From the NCBI GenBank assembly GCA_903970465.1, contig CAJCIO010000107.1, positions 18,707-82,706 on the forward strand: a DNA stretch of 64,000 nucleotides. The letters run 5' to 3'. Below are positions 39,252 to 53,198 of this stretch, one piece after another (positions within the stretch are counted from its first letter, which is position 1; each line of letters opens with the position of its first letter). The translations under genes were made by a program, and so were the position numbers. The DNA is from Gammaproteobacteria bacterium (GTDB lineage: Bacteria; Pseudomonadota; Gammaproteobacteria; Pseudomonadales; Pseudomonadaceae). The notes beneath the pieces are model-generated. The model was not told the origin of the DNA. It was given only the letters and a program-made list of their open reading frames with translations, and did not search any database.

Positions 39252-39518
39252 TTAGACTTCAACAGCGCGTTCGAGAACGTCAACCAGTGCCCAGGACTTG
39301 GTCTTGGCCAGCGGACGAGTTTCACGAATAGTGACCTTGTCGCCGATCTTGCACTGGTTGGTTTCGTCGTGAGCGTGCAGCTTAGTCGAACGCTTAACGT
39401 ATTTACCGTAGATCGGGTGCTTAACGCGACGCTCGATCAGAACGGTGATGGTTTTGTCCATCTTGTCGCTGACCACACGGCCAGTCAGCGTACGGACGGT
39501 TTTTTCGGCTTCAGCCAT
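39252..39518 (-). CDS. rpsQ: 30S ribosomal protein S17
   Basis: An 88-residue 16S rRNA-binding OB-fold protein, with [14 protein letters not shown] and the conserved [11 protein letters not shown]. The ATG at 39518 gives M-A-E-A-E-K-T; another ATG two codons upstream is possible. It is packed against rpmC. Confidence 0.97.
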   Translation of the reverse strand: MAEAEKTVRTLTGRVVSDKMDKTITVLIERRVKHPIYGKYVKRSTKLHAHDETNQCKIGDKVTIRETRPLAKTKSWALVDVLERAVEV

Positions 39519-39520
39519 GA

Positions 39521-39712
39521 TCACTTACCTGCCTGCTGGTTGAGCACAGTTTTCACGCGAGCGATGTCGCGCTTCACTTGCGAGAGCAGGTGAGACTGCC
39601 CCAACTGGCCAGTTGCTTTCTGCATGCGCAGATTGAACTGGTCGCGCAGCAAGCCGAGCAGTTGCTCGTTCAGTTGCTGTGCTGATTTTTCACGAAGTTC
39701 ATTCGCTTTCAT
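39521..39712 (-). CDS. rpmC: 50S ribosomal protein L29
   Basis: A 63-residue two-helix protein near the tunnel exit, [14 protein letters not shown] at the start. The ATG at 39712 overlaps the rplP stop region; a GTG codon just before would add one residue and is less likely. Confidence 0.96.
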
Positions 39713-40125
39713 CACATCACCGTCCGCTTAACAAAGGAGGTGGCGAGAGGCAGCTTTGCAGCTGCCAAGGCGAAAGCCTCACGCGCCAGCTCTTCAGTAA
39801 CACCCTCGATTTCATACAGGACTTTGCCTGGCTGAATCTGGGCAACCCAATATTCTACCGAACCTTTACCTTTACCCATCCGCACTTCGAGAGGCTTCTT
39901 GGAAATCGGCTTGTCCGGGAATACACGGATCCAGATCTTGCCGCCACGTTTTACGTGACGGGTCAGAGCACGACGTGCCGACTCGATCTGGCGGGCGGTG
40001 AGACGACCGCGGGCAACAGCTTTCAAGGCGAATTCGCCGAAGCTGACTTTGCTACCGCGCAGTGCCAGACCACGGTTGTGGCCAGTCATCTGCTTGCGGA
40101 ACTTCGTACGCTTTGGTTGCAACAT
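39712..40125 (-). CDS. rplP: 50S ribosomal protein L16
   Basis: A 137-residue protein near the A-site tRNA elbow, [15 protein letters not shown] at the start and [12 protein letters not shown] in the middle. It is 12 bases after rpsC and overlaps rpmC by one base. Confidence 0.98.
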
Positions 40126-40137
40126 TACGCGTACTCC

Positions 40138-40824
40138 TTATTTAGCAGCTTTTTTACGAGGCGCTGGTGCTTGAGGTTTCAGCTCTTCCTGGCGACCACC
40201 AATTACTTCGCCTTTGAAGATCCAAACCTTGACACCGATCACACCGTAAGTGGTGTGAGCTTCGTAGTTTGCGTAGTCGATATCGGCACGCAGGGTGTGC
40301 AGTGGCACACGACCCTCGCGGTACCATTCAGTACGTGCGATTTCAGCACCGCCGAGACGACCGCTCACTTGGATCTTGATGCCTTTGGCACCAATGCGCA
40401 TGGCGTTCTGTACGGCGCGCTTCATGGCGCGACGGAACATCACACGACGCTCCAGCTGCTGAGCTACGCTCTGCGCAACCAGCATACCGTCGAGCTCCGG
40501 CTTGCGGATCTCTTCGATATTGATGTGCACAGGCACACCCATTTGCTTGGTCAGGTCCTGACGCAGTTTCTCAACATCTTCGCCTTTCTTCCCGATAACG
40601 ATACCTGGACGAGCGGTGTGGATGGTGATGCGTGCAGTTTGAGCCGGGCGATGGATATCGATACGGCTCACGGACGCGCTTTTTAATTTGTCTTGGAGAT
40701 ACTCACGCACCTTCAGATCTGCGAGCAAATAGTCCGCATAAGTCCGACCGTCTGCGTACCAGACGGAGGTGTGCTCCTTGACGATTCCCAGGCGTATGCC
40801 AATGGGATGTACTTTCTGACCCAT
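40138..40824 (-). CDS. rpsC: 30S ribosomal protein S3
   Basis: A 228-residue protein at the mRNA entry. It has a KH domain with the G-x-x-G type motif (V-I-G-K-K-G-E-D-V) and the S3 signature [12 protein letters not shown]. The ATG at 40824 gives M-G-Q-K-V-H-P; the frame runs on into rplV without homology. The basic tail ends A-P-R-K-K-A-A-K. Confidence 0.98.
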   Translation of the reverse strand: MGQKVHPIGIRLGIVKEHTSVWYADGRTYADYLLADLKVREYLQDKLKSASVSRIDIHRPAQTARITIHTARPGIVIGKKGEDVEKLRQDLTKQMGVPVHINIEEIRKPELDGMLVAQSVAQQLERRVMFRRAMKRAVQNAMRIGAKGIKIQVSGRLGGAEIARTEWYREGRVPLHTLRADIDYANYEAHTTYGVIGVKVWIFKGEVIGGRQEELKPQAPAPRKKAAK

Positions 40825-40837
40825 CTGATCTACTCCG

Positions 40838-41170
40838 TTACTTGTCAGCAACCTTGACAGTGATATGGCAAGACCGCTTGACGATGCGATCAGCACGGCC
40901 TTTGGCACGTGGCATGATGCGCTTCAGCGAACGCCCTTCGTTGACGAAAACGGTGCTGACCTTCAGGTCATCAACGTCTGCGCCTTCGTTGTGCTCGGCG
41001 TTGGCTACGGCCGACTCCAGCACTTTCTTGATGATTTCTGCTGCTTTCTTGCTGCTGAAAGCCAACAGATTGAGCGCTTCGCCCACCTTTTTCCCGCGAA
41101 TTTGGTCGGCGACCAAGCGGGCTTTTTGGGCGGAGATTCGAGCGCCCGACAACTTAGCGGCTACTTCCAT
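40838..41170 (-). CDS. rplV: 50S ribosomal protein L22
   Basis: A 110-residue protein whose beta hairpin lines the exit tunnel (macrolide-relevant); the loop [10 protein letters not shown] is intact. It starts [13 protein letters not shown]. It is 11 bases after rpsS. Confidence 0.98.
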   Translation of the reverse strand: MEVAAKLSGARISAQKARLVADQIRGKKVGEALNLLAFSSKKAAEIIKKVLESAVANAEHNEGADVDDLKVSTVFVNEGRSLKRIMPRAKGRADRIVKRSCHITVKVADK

Positions 41171-41181
41171 TTCCAGACCCC

Positions 41182-41457
41182 TTAACGCTTGGCTTTCTTG
41201 TCAGCCACGTGCCCGCGATAAGTGCGGGTACCGGCGAACTCGCCCAGTTTATGACCGACCATGTCTTCGTTCACGAGAACGGGGACGTGTTGACGACCGT
41301 TGTGTACAGCGATGGTCAGACCGACCATTTGTGGCAGGATCATCGAACGACGCGACCAGGTTTTCACCGGCTTGCGATCATTCTTTTCCGCCGCCACTTC
41401 GATCTTCTTCAGTAGGTGAAGATCAATAAAAGGACCTTTTTTCAAAGAACGTGGCAC
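41182..41457 (-). CDS. rpsS: 30S ribosomal protein S19
   Basis: A 91-residue protein of the 30S head that contacts S13: [14 protein letters not shown] at the start, with [16 protein letters not shown]. It is 16 bases after rplB. Confidence 0.98.
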   Translation of the reverse strand: MPRSLKKGPFIDLHLLKKIEVAAEKNDRKPVKTWSRRSMILPQMVGLTIAVHNGRQHVPVLVNEDMVGHKLGEFAGTRTYRGHVADKKAKR

Positions 41458-41473
41458 TGTCGTATCCCTCTAT

Positions 41474-42298
41474 TTACTTGCGACGACGGACGATCATTTT
41501 GTCGGTACGCTTATTACCACGAGTCTTGGCACCCTTAGTCGGGAAGCCCCATGGCGATACCGGATGACGACCACCGGAGGTACGACCTTCACCACCACCA
41601 TGTGGGTGGTCAACCGGGTTCATGGCAACACCACGAACGGTTGGGCGAACGCCACGCCAGCGTTTGGCACCAGCTTTACCCAGCGAACGCAGGCTGTGCT
41701 CGGAATTCGAGACTTCGCCCAGGGTCGCACGGCATTCAGCCAGGACTTTACGCATTTCACCAGAACGCAGACGCAGGGTCACGTAGACACCTTCGCGAGC
41801 GATCAGCTGAGCCGAAGCACCAGCGGAACGAGCGATTTGAGCACCCTTGCCCGGCTTCAGTTCGATGCCGTGAATGGTGCTACCCACTGGAATGTTGCGC
41901 AGCTGCAGGGTGTTACCCGGCTTGATCGGTGCAAGAGCACCAGAGATCAGCTGGTCGCCAGCGCTCACACCTTTAGGTGCGAGGATGTAACGACGCTCGC
42001 CGTCTGCGTACAGAACCAGTGCAATGTGAGCAGTACGGTTTGGATCATATTCGATACGCTCGACAGTGGCAGCGATGCCATCTTTGTCATTGCGACGGAA
42101 GTCGACCAAACGATAGTGCTGCTTATGACCGCCACCGATGTGACGAGTGGTGATACGGCCATTATTGTTACGACCACCAGACTTCGATTTTTTCTCGAGC
42201 AGCGGTGCGTGAGGAGCGCCTTTATGGAGCTCCTTGTTGACCACCTTGACCACATGACGGCGGCCAGGGGAAGTCGGTTTGCATTTAACGATTGCCAT
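41474..42298 (-). CDS. rplB: 50S ribosomal protein L2
   Basis: A 274-residue 23S rRNA-binding protein at the peptidyl-transferase region. [14 protein letters not shown] is the start. The highly conserved [17 protein letters not shown] near residues 224-240 includes the His tied to peptidyl-transfer activity. It is 14 bases after rplW. Confidence 0.98.
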   Translation of the reverse strand: MAIVKCKPTSPGRRHVVKVVNKELHKGAPHAPLLEKKSKSGGRNNNGRITTRHIGGGHKQHYRLVDFRRNDKDGIAATVERIEYDPNRTAHIALVLYADGERRYILAPKGVSAGDQLISGALAPIKPGNTLQLRNIPVGSTIHGIELKPGKGAQIARSAGASAQLIAREGVYVTLRLRSGEMRKVLAECRATLGEVSNSEHSLRSLGKAGAKRWRGVRPTVRGVAMNPVDHPHGGGEGRTSGGRHPVSPWGFPTKGAKTRGNKRTDKMIVRRRK

Positions 42299-42312
42299 GA
42301 TGCACCCCTTCC

Positions 42313-42612
42313 TTACTCAGCACTGCTGCTGAAATCGAGATCTTGGCCTGGCTGAAGGGAGATAACTGCCTTCTTCCAGTCATTACGCTTGCCCAGCCCG
42401 CGAGCAGTGCGCTTGCTTTTACCCAGAACGTTCAGGGTAGTAACACGCTCAACTTTCACGCTGAACAGGCTTTCGACGGCCTTCTTGATTTCAAGCTTGG
42501 TTGCGTCAGTAGCAACCTTGAAAACGAACTGACCTTTCTTGTCAGCCAGACCCGTGGCCTTCTCGGAAACGTGCGGGCCAAGCAGAACTTTAAATACGCG
42601 TTCCTGGTTCAT
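42313..42612 (-). CDS. rplW: 50S ribosomal protein L23
   Basis: A 99-residue tunnel-exit protein that docks trigger factor and SRP. It contains [12 protein letters not shown] and the conserved E near the docking site (A-V-E-S-L-F). It overlaps the rplD stop by 4 bases. Confidence 0.97.
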   Translation of the reverse strand: MNQERVFKVLLGPHVSEKATGLADKKGQFVFKVATDATKLEIKKAVESLFSVKVERVTTLNVLGKSKRTARGLGKRNDWKKAVISLQPGQDLDFSSSAE

Positions 42613-43211
42613 CCCAGCAGCTCCTCGAATTTCTTCACGGCCGACACAGTGATCAATACTTTGTCGTAGGCGATCAGACTAACTGGATCGGAACCTTGCA
42701 CGTCACGGACATCAACGTGTGGCAGGTTACGAGCAGCCAGGTACAGATTCTCGTCGACGGAGTCGGAGACAATCAGCACGTCTGTCAGGCCCATGCCATT
42801 CAGTTTGTTCAGCAGGTCTTTGGTTTTCGGTGCATCAACAACGAAATCCTGAACCACGACCAGACGATCAGTGCGGACCAGCTCAGCGAGGATGGAGCGC
42901 AGTGCTGCGCGATACATCTTCTTGTTGAGCTTTTGGCTGTGATCCTGTGGACGAGCTGCGAAGGTGGTGCCGCCGCCGCGCCAGATTGGGCTACGGATGG
43001 TACCAGCACGAGCACGGCCGGTACCCTTCTGACGCCATGGGCGCTTACCGCCACCACGAACGTCGGAACGGGTCTTTTGCTGGGCAGTACCTTGACGGCC
43101 GCCGGCCATGTAGGCCACGACTGCTTGGTGCACCAGCGTCTCGTTGAACTCGCCGCCGAAAGTCAGTTCGGAAACTTCGATCGCTTGAGCGTCATTTACA
43201 TTCAATTGCAT
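42609..43211 (-). CDS. rplD: 50S ribosomal protein L4
   Basis: A 200-residue protein. An extended loop (about 45-100, [12 protein letters not shown]) reaches the exit tunnel. In E. coli L4 represses the S10 operon by acting on the leader; the leader here is short (44252-44312) and has no obvious full-length equivalent. It is 12 bases after rplC. Confidence 0.98.
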   Translation of the reverse strand: MQLNVNDAQAIEVSELTFGGEFNETLVHQAVVAYMAGGRQGTAQQKTRSDVRGGGKRPWRQKGTGRARAGTIRSPIWRGGGTTFAARPQDHSQKLNKKMYRAALRSILAELVRTDRLVVVQDFVVDAPKTKDLLNKLNGMGLTDVLIVSDSVDENLYLAARNLPHVDVRDVQGSDPVSLIAYDKVLITVSAVKKFEELLG

Positions 43212-43223
43212 TTTCGCTTCCCC

Positions 43224-43859
43224 TTAACCGCGAGCCTTGGCTGCCGGACGCACAACCAGGTTGCCGCCGGTAGCGCCAGGAACAGCACCCTTGACGAGCA
43301 GCAGATTGCGTTCAGCGTCGACGCGCACAACTTCCAGGGACTGAACGGTCACGCGCTCTGCGCCCATATGACCGGACATTTTTTTGCCCTTGAAAACACG
43401 ACCAGGAGTCTGGCACTGGCCGATAGAGCCAGGGACGCGGTGGGAGACGGAGTTACCGTGGGTGTTATCTTGACCGCGGAAATTCCAACGCTTGATGGTA
43501 CCGGCAAAGCCTTTACCCTTGGACTGACCGGTAACGTCTACCAGCTGGCCTGCAGCGAAGATTTCAGCGTTGATCAAGTCGCCAGCCTGGTACTCGCCTT
43601 CTTCAAGACGGAATTCCCAGACACCGCGACCCGCAGCAACGTTCGCCTTGGCGAAGTGACCTGCTTGAGCAGCAGTCACACGCGAAGCACGACGCTCGCC
43701 GACAGTGACTTGCACTGCACGATAGCCATCAGTTTCTTCATTTTTGAACTGGGTGACGCGATTCGGCTCGATCTCAATGACCGTAACCGGAATAGAGACA
43801 CCTTCTTCGGTAAAAATGCGGGTCATACCGCACTTACGACCGACTACACCAATAGTCAT
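43224..43859 (-). CDS. rplC: 50S ribosomal protein L3
   Basis: A 211-residue assembly-initiator protein of the peptidyl-transferase region, [14 protein letters not shown] at the start and the [10 protein letters not shown] loop (linezolid/tiamulin-relevant) intact. It lies 80 bases after rpsJ, the largest gap within the S10 operon. Confidence 0.98.
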   Translation of the reverse strand: MTIGVVGRKCGMTRIFTEEGVSIPVTVIEIEPNRVTQFKNEETDGYRAVQVTVGERRASRVTAAQAGHFAKANVAAGRGVWEFRLEEGEYQAGDLINAEIFAAGQLVDVTGQSKGKGFAGTIKRWNFRGQDNTHGNSVSHRVPGSIGQCQTPGRVFKGKKMSGHMGAERVTVQSLEVVRVDAERNLLLVKGAVPGATGGNLVVRPAAKARG

Positions 43860-43939
43860 GTTGTAACCTCATGAGTGTACGGGGCTTTCACCCGCTATGG
43901 CCGCCCATTTCAGAGCGTTACACGACTAAGACCCAAGTC

Positions 43940-44251
43940 TTAGCCGAGGCTGATCTGCACTTCTACACCAGCCGCAAGATCAAGCTTCATCAGCGCGTCA
44001 ACGGTTTTATCCGTTGGCTGGACGATGTCCAGAACACGCTTGTGAGTACGGATCTCGTACTGGTCGCGCGCGTCTTTGTTGACGTGCGGGGAAACCAGAA
44101 CGGTGAACCGCTCTTTGCGGGTAGGGAGTGGAATTGGACCACGCACTTGAGCACCAGTACGTTTCGCGGTTTCCACGATTTCCTGGGTGGATTGGTCGAT
44201 CAGGCGATGGTCAAAAGCCTTCAACCTGATACGGATTTGCTGATTTTGCAT
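43940..44251 (-). CDS. rpsJ: 30S ribosomal protein S10
   Basis: A 103-residue protein of the 30S head that doubles as NusE in antitermination. [15 protein letters not shown] is at the start and [13 protein letters not shown] at the end. It is the first gene of the S10 operon, with a strong promoter at 44313-44341. Confidence 0.98.
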
Positions 44252-44312
44252 TGGATTTCAGACTCCGGCTGCTTTCCCCGCGGGCGCAAGACGCCCGTTA
44301 AAAGGAGGCGTG

Positions 44313-44341
44313 ATTTTATAGACGCATCACCCTGGTGTCAA
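44313..44341 (-). promoter_or_regulatory. sigma-70 promoter of the S10 operon
   Basis: Minus strand -35 TTGACA (44336-44341), 17-base spacer, -10 TAAAAT (44313-44318). It is near-consensus, starts 11 bases after the tuf terminator stem, and is followed by a GC-rich leader hairpin (CGGGCG-TCTTG-CGCCCG, about 44280-44296) before rpsJ. Confidence 0.85.
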
Positions 44342-44344
44342 CTC

Positions 44345-44373
44345 AATAAAAAAGCCCCCGCTAAGCGGGGGCT
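44345..44373 (-). terminator. terminator after tuf
   Basis: Perfect 9-bp stem AGCCCCCGC/GCGGGGGCT (44353-44361 with 44365-44373), then a minus-strand T-run (TTTTTTATTG). It ends the str operon (rpsL-rpsG-fusA-tuf). Confidence 0.93.
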
Positions 44374-44392
44374 CTTTCAAATCTTCGCAGAA

Positions 44393-45586
44393 TTAAGCGA
44401 TGATTTTAGCTACGACGCCAGCGCCGACGGTACGACCGCCTTCACGGATAGCGAAACGCAGACCGTCTTCCATTGCGATGGTCTTGATCAGGGTGACAAC
44501 CATTTTGATGTTGTCGCCTGGCATTACCATTTCAACGCCTTCCGGCAGTTCGCAGTTACCGGTCACGTCAGTGGTCCGGAAGTAGAACTGTGGACGGTAG
44601 CCTTTGAAGAACGGAGTGTGGCGACCGCCTTCTTCTTTGCTCAACACGTACACTTCGGCTTCGAAGGTAGTGTGCGGCTTGACCGAACCTGGCTTGACCA
44701 GAACCTGGCCACGCTCAACGTCGTCACGCTTGGTGCCGCGCAGCAGCACGCCGCAGTTCTCGCCAGCACGACCTTCGTCGAGCAGTTTACGGAACATTTC
44801 AACACCGGTGCAGGTGGTGACGGTAGTGTCACGCAGACCAACGATTTCCAGTGGATCTTGAACCTTGACGATACCGCGCTCGATACGACCGGTAACAACA
44901 GTACCGCGACCGGAGATCGAGAATACGTCTTCGATTGGCATCAGGAACGGCTTGTCGATTACGCGAACTGGATCTGGGATGTAGCTGTCCAGAGTCTCAA
45001 CCAGTTTCTTGACAGCAGTGGTGCCCATCTCGTTGTCGTCTTTGCCTTCCAGAGCCATACGAGCAGAACCGATGATGATCGGAGTGTCGTCGCCTGGGAA
45101 GTCGTAGGTGGACAGCAGGTCACGAACTTCCATCTCAACCAGTTCCAGCAGCTCAGCGTCGTCTACCAGGTCAGCCTTGTTCAGGAAGACCACGATGTAC
45201 GGAACGCCAACCTGGCGGGACAGCAGGATGTGCTCACGGGTTTGTGGCATCGGACCATCAGCGGCCGAGCAAACCAGGATAGCGCCGTCCATCTGAGCAG
45301 CACCGGTGATCATGTTCTTCACATAGTCAGCGTGACCTGGGCAGTCAACGTGAGCGTAGTGACGGATCGCCGAGTTGTATTCAACGTGTGCGGTGTTGAT
45401 GGTGATACCGCGAGCTTTCTCTTCTGGTGCGCTGTCGATCTTGTCGAAGTCAACGATTGCGGAACCGAAAACTTCGGAGCAAACGCGAGTCAGTGCAGCA
45501 GTCAGCGTGGTTTTACCGTGGTCGACGTGACCGATGGTGCCAACGTTGACGTGCGGAAGGGAACGATCAAATTTTTCTTTAGCCAC
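44393..45586 (-). CDS. tuf: elongation factor Tu
   Basis: A 397-residue GTPase that delivers aminoacyl-tRNA to the ribosome. Nucleotide-binding motifs are G-H-V-D-H-G-K-T (about 18-25), D-C-P-G-H (about 81-85), N-K-A-D, and the effector loop R-G-I-T-I-N-T-A. It lies after fusA in the str operon, 30 bases on, with its own terminator. It is the only tuf in this window; the usual second copy next to tRNA-Thr is absent. Confidence 0.98.
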   Translation of the reverse strand: MAKEKFDRSLPHVNVGTIGHVDHGKTTLTAALTRVCSEVFGSAIVDFDKIDSAPEEKARGITINTAHVEYNSAIRHYAHVDCPGHADYVKNMITGAAQMDGAILVCSAADGPMPQTREHILLSRQVGVPYIVVFLNKADLVDDAELLELVEMEVRDLLSTYDFPGDDTPIIIGSARMALEGKDDNEMGTTAVKKLVETLDSYIPDPVRVIDKPFLMPIEDVFSISGRGTVVTGRIERGIVKVQDPLEIVGLRDTTVTTCTGVEMFRKLLDEGRAGENCGVLLRGTKRDDVERGQVLVKPGSVKPHTTFEAEVYVLSKEEGGRHTPFFKGYRPQFYFRTTDVTGNCELPEGVEMVMPGDNIKMVVTLIKTIAMEDGLRFAIREGGRTVGAGVVAKIIA

Positions 45587-45616
45587 GACAATTAACTCCT
45601 AGCCTAAAGGACTGAA

Positions 45617-47722
45617 TCAGCCTTGTTTTTTGGATACAGTTTCAGCGATATGCGCCGGAGCTGTGTTGTATTTTTTGAATTCCATAGAGTAGCTTGCGCG
45701 ACCCTGAGACATGGAGCGAACGTCGGTCGCATAACCGAACATCTCACCCAACGGAACCTCGGCACGAATCACTTTGCCGGAAACCGTATCTTCCATACCC
45801 AGGATCATGCCGCGACGACGGTTGAGGTCGCCCATCACGTCACCCATGTAGTCTTCAGGCGTAACGACTTCTACCGCCATGATAGGCTCAAGCAGCTCAC
45901 CACCGCCCTTTTGGGCCAGCTGCTTGGTTGCCATGGAGGCAGCTACCTTGAACGCCATCTCGTTGGAGTCGACGTCGTGGTAAGAACCGTCAAACACGGT
46001 CGCCTTCAAGCCGATGAGCGGATAGCCGGCAACAACACCGTTCTTCATCTGCTCTTCGATACCCTTCTGGATAGCCGGGATGTATTCCTTAGGAACAACA
46101 CCGCCCACTACTTCGTTCACGAATTGCAGACCTTCCTGACCTTCATCAGCAGGAGCAAAACGGATCCAGCAATGGCCGAACTGGCCACGACCGCCGGATT
46201 GACGAACGAATTTGCCTTCGATTTCGCAGTTCTTCGTGATGCGCTCACGATAGGAAACCTGAGGCTTACCGATGTTGGCTTCGACGTTGAACTCACGGCG
46301 CATCCGGTCAACCAGGATGTCCAGGTGAAGCTCGCCCATGCCGGAGATGATCGTTTGACCAGTCTCTTCATCAGTCTTGACGCGGAAAGATGGATCTTCC
46401 TGAGCAAGCTTGCCCAGAGCGATACCCATTTTTTCCTGGTCATCCTTGGTCTTAGGCTCTACGGCAACCGAGATAACCGGCTCCGGGAAGTCCATACGAA
46501 CCAGGATGATTGGCTTGGCAGCGTCGCACAAGGTTTCACCAGTGGTGACGTCCTTCATGCCGATCAGGGCCGCGATGTCACCAGCGCGTACTTCCTTGAT
46601 CTCTTCGCGAGCGTTTGCGTGCATTTGCACCATACGACCCACGCGCTCTTTCTTGCCTTTGACCGAGTTGATCACGCCGTCGCCGGAGGCCAACACGCCC
46701 GAGTAAACGCGGACGAAGGTCAGGGTACCCACGAATGGGTCGGTAGCGATCTTGAACGCCAGGGCCGAGAACGGCTCGCTGTCGTCTGCATGGCGCTCCA
46801 TCTCTTCTTCCTCGTTATCAGGGTTGGAACCCTTGATAGCAGGAATATCGGTTGGAGCAGGCAGGAAGTCGATCACAGCATCGAGAACCAGGGGAACACC
46901 CTTGTTCTTGAACGACGAACCGCAAACTGCCAAGACGATCTCACCAGCGATGGTACGCTGACGCAGAGCGGCCTTGATTTCGTCGTTGGTGAGCTCTTCA
47001 CCTTCGAGGTACTTGTTCATCAGCTCTTCGTTGGCTTCGGCAGCAGCCTCTACCATGTTGTTGCGCCACTCTTCAGCCAGCTCTTGCAGCTCGGCAGGGA
47101 TGGCCTTGCGAACAGGAACCATACCTTTGTCGGAGTCGTTCCAGTAGACAGCTTCCATGTTGATCAGATCGATCTGACCCTGGAAATTGTCTTCTGCACC
47201 GATGGCCAACTGAATCGGCACCGGAGTGTGACCCAGGCGCTGCTTGATCTGACCGATCACGCGCAGGAAGTTTGCACCGGCACGGTCCATCTTGTTGACA
47301 TAAACAAGACGCGGAACACCGTATTTGTTGGCTTGACGCCATACGGTTTCCGACTGAGGCTCAACACCCGAGGTACCGCAGAACACAACGACAGCGCCGT
47401 CGAGCACACGCAGGGAACGCTCAACTTCAATGGTGAAGTCTACGTGACCCGGGGTGTCAATGACGTTGAAGCGGTACTGGTCCTTGTGTTGCTTCTCGGA
47501 ACCCTGCCAGAAGGCGGTAATAGCAGCAGAAGTAATGGTAATACCACGCTCCTGCTCCTGAACCATCCAGTCTGTGGTCGCGGCGCCGTCATGCACCTCG
47601 CCCATTTTGTGGCTTTTGCCGGTGTAAAAAAGGACGCGCTCGGTGGTGGTGGTTTTACCAGCATCCACGTGAGCGACGATACCAATGTTACGGTAGCGGC
47701 TAATCGGAGTAGTACGAGCCAT
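45617..47722 (-). CDS. fusA: elongation factor G
   Basis: A 701-residue translocation GTPase. G1 is A-H-V-D-A-G-K-T (about 17-24), G3 is D-T-P-G-H, and G4 is N-K-M-D-R. Domains II-V are all present, with the domain IV tip region (Y-P-L-I-G-L-K-A) typical of EF-G1. It is 30 bases after rpsG. It is the ribosome-operon copy (fusA1 in P. aeruginosa). Confidence 0.98.
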   Translation of the reverse strand: MARTTPISRYRNIGIVAHVDAGKTTTTERVLFYTGKSHKMGEVHDGAATTDWMVQEQERGITITSAAITAFWQGSEKQHKDQYRFNVIDTPGHVDFTIEVERSLRVLDGAVVVFCGTSGVEPQSETVWRQANKYGVPRLVYVNKMDRAGANFLRVIGQIKQRLGHTPVPIQLAIGAEDNFQGQIDLINMEAVYWNDSDKGMVPVRKAIPAELQELAEEWRNNMVEAAAEANEELMNKYLEGEELTNDEIKAALRQRTIAGEIVLAVCGSSFKNKGVPLVLDAVIDFLPAPTDIPAIKGSNPDNEEEEMERHADDSEPFSALAFKIATDPFVGTLTFVRVYSGVLASGDGVINSVKGKKERVGRMVQMHANAREEIKEVRAGDIAALIGMKDVTTGETLCDAAKPIILVRMDFPEPVISVAVEPKTKDDQEKMGIALGKLAQEDPSFRVKTDEETGQTIISGMGELHLDILVDRMRREFNVEANIGKPQVSYRERITKNCEIEGKFVRQSGGRGQFGHCWIRFAPADEGQEGLQFVNEVVGGVVPKEYIPAIQKGIEEQMKNGVVAGYPLIGLKATVFDGSYHDVDSNEMAFKVAASMATKQLAQKGGGELLEPIMAVEVVTPEDYMGDVMGDLNRRRGMILGMEDTVSGKVIRAEVPLGEMFGYATDVRSMSQGRASYSMEFKKYNTAPAHIAETVSKKQG

Positions 47723-47752
47723 AAAGCCCTCGCAAAATTAGTGAAGCTAAAA

Positions 47753-48244
<492 letters not shown>

Positions 48245-48342
48245 TCAGGTTCGTTCGGAATCGGTGCCCTTCGGCACGCCTCCGCCCTTACTCTTATCGA
48301 CTCAGAAAAATAGATACATCAGTTTTTTGCAAAAAGCCGCTA

Positions 48343-48714
48343 CTACTTAGGCTTCTTGGTACCGTACTTCGAACGACCTTGGTTACGACCTTTGACGCCG
48401 GAGGTATCCAGGGAGCCGCGAACGGTGTGGTAACGAACACCTGGCAAGTCTTTTACACGGCCGCCACGAATCAGTACGACGCTGTGCTCTTGCAGGTTGT
48501 GGCCTTCACCGCCGATGTACGAGGAAACCTCGAAACCGTTGGTCAGGCGCACACGGCATACTTTACGCAGTGCCGAGTTAGGTTTTTTCGGCGTGGTGGT
48601 GTACACACGGGTGCACACGCCACGACGTTGCGGGCAGTTCTGCAGCGCAGGTACGTCGGATTTCTCGACGATACGCTTACGCGGCTGACGTACCAGCTGG
48701 TTGATAGTTGCCAT
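48343..48714 (-). CDS. rpsL: 30S ribosomal protein S12
   Basis: A 123-residue decoding-centre protein. The streptomycin-relevant loops T-T-P-K-K-P-N-S-A (Lys43 region) and [11 protein letters not shown] (Lys88 region) look wild type, so no rpsL-based streptomycin resistance is predicted. It is the first gene of the str operon. Confidence 0.98.
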   Translation of the reverse strand: MATINQLVRQPRKRIVEKSDVPALQNCPQRRGVCTRVYTTTPKKPNSALRKVCRVRLTNGFEVSSYIGGEGHNLQEHSVVLIRGGRVKDLPGVRYHTVRGSLDTSGVKGRNQGRSKYGTKKPK

Positions 48715-48805
48715 CTACTAGCTCCACTGTTGTCTTGCGACGCTATTGTCTTACAAGAAAAGCAAAATGGCAGGACAAACGTCCCACCAGATTTAGGGGT
48801 ACAAG

Positions 48806-48834
48806 AGTCTAAAGAGGATCTTGCCCCCAGTCAA
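48806..48834 (-). promoter_or_regulatory. sigma-70 promoter of the str operon (rpsL)
   Basis: Minus strand -35 TTGACT (48829-48834), 17-base spacer, -10 TAGACT (48806-48811). It lies 92 bases before the rpsL ATG and 5 bases after the long hairpin at 48840-48910. Confidence 0.75.
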
Positions 48835-48839
48835 GGCAA

Positions 48840-48910
48840 GGCCCCGGCCTCCTCGCTCGACAAACACTGACAAAAGATGTCAGCGCTTGTCGACCGAGGC
48901 CTCCAGGGCC
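48840..48910 (-). terminator. long interrupted hairpin between rpoC and rpsL
   Basis: About 70 bases that fold back on themselves in nested arms: GGCCCC with GGGCC outside, then CCTC/GAGG, TCGACAA/TTGTCGA, and CTGACA-AAAGA-TGTCAG in the core. There is no U-tract after it, so it may be a transcript-processing or end-protecting element rather than a plain terminator. Confidence 0.6.
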
Positions 48911-48930
48911 GTGCTTGTACTACCGCCGAC

Positions 48931-53130
<4,200 letters not shown>

Positions 53131-53198
53131 GGCCTTTCCTCCTGGCGGAGCAGAGAGCGGGCTGATGATTCAGCACCGCTCTCGATTCGCGTCGCGTG

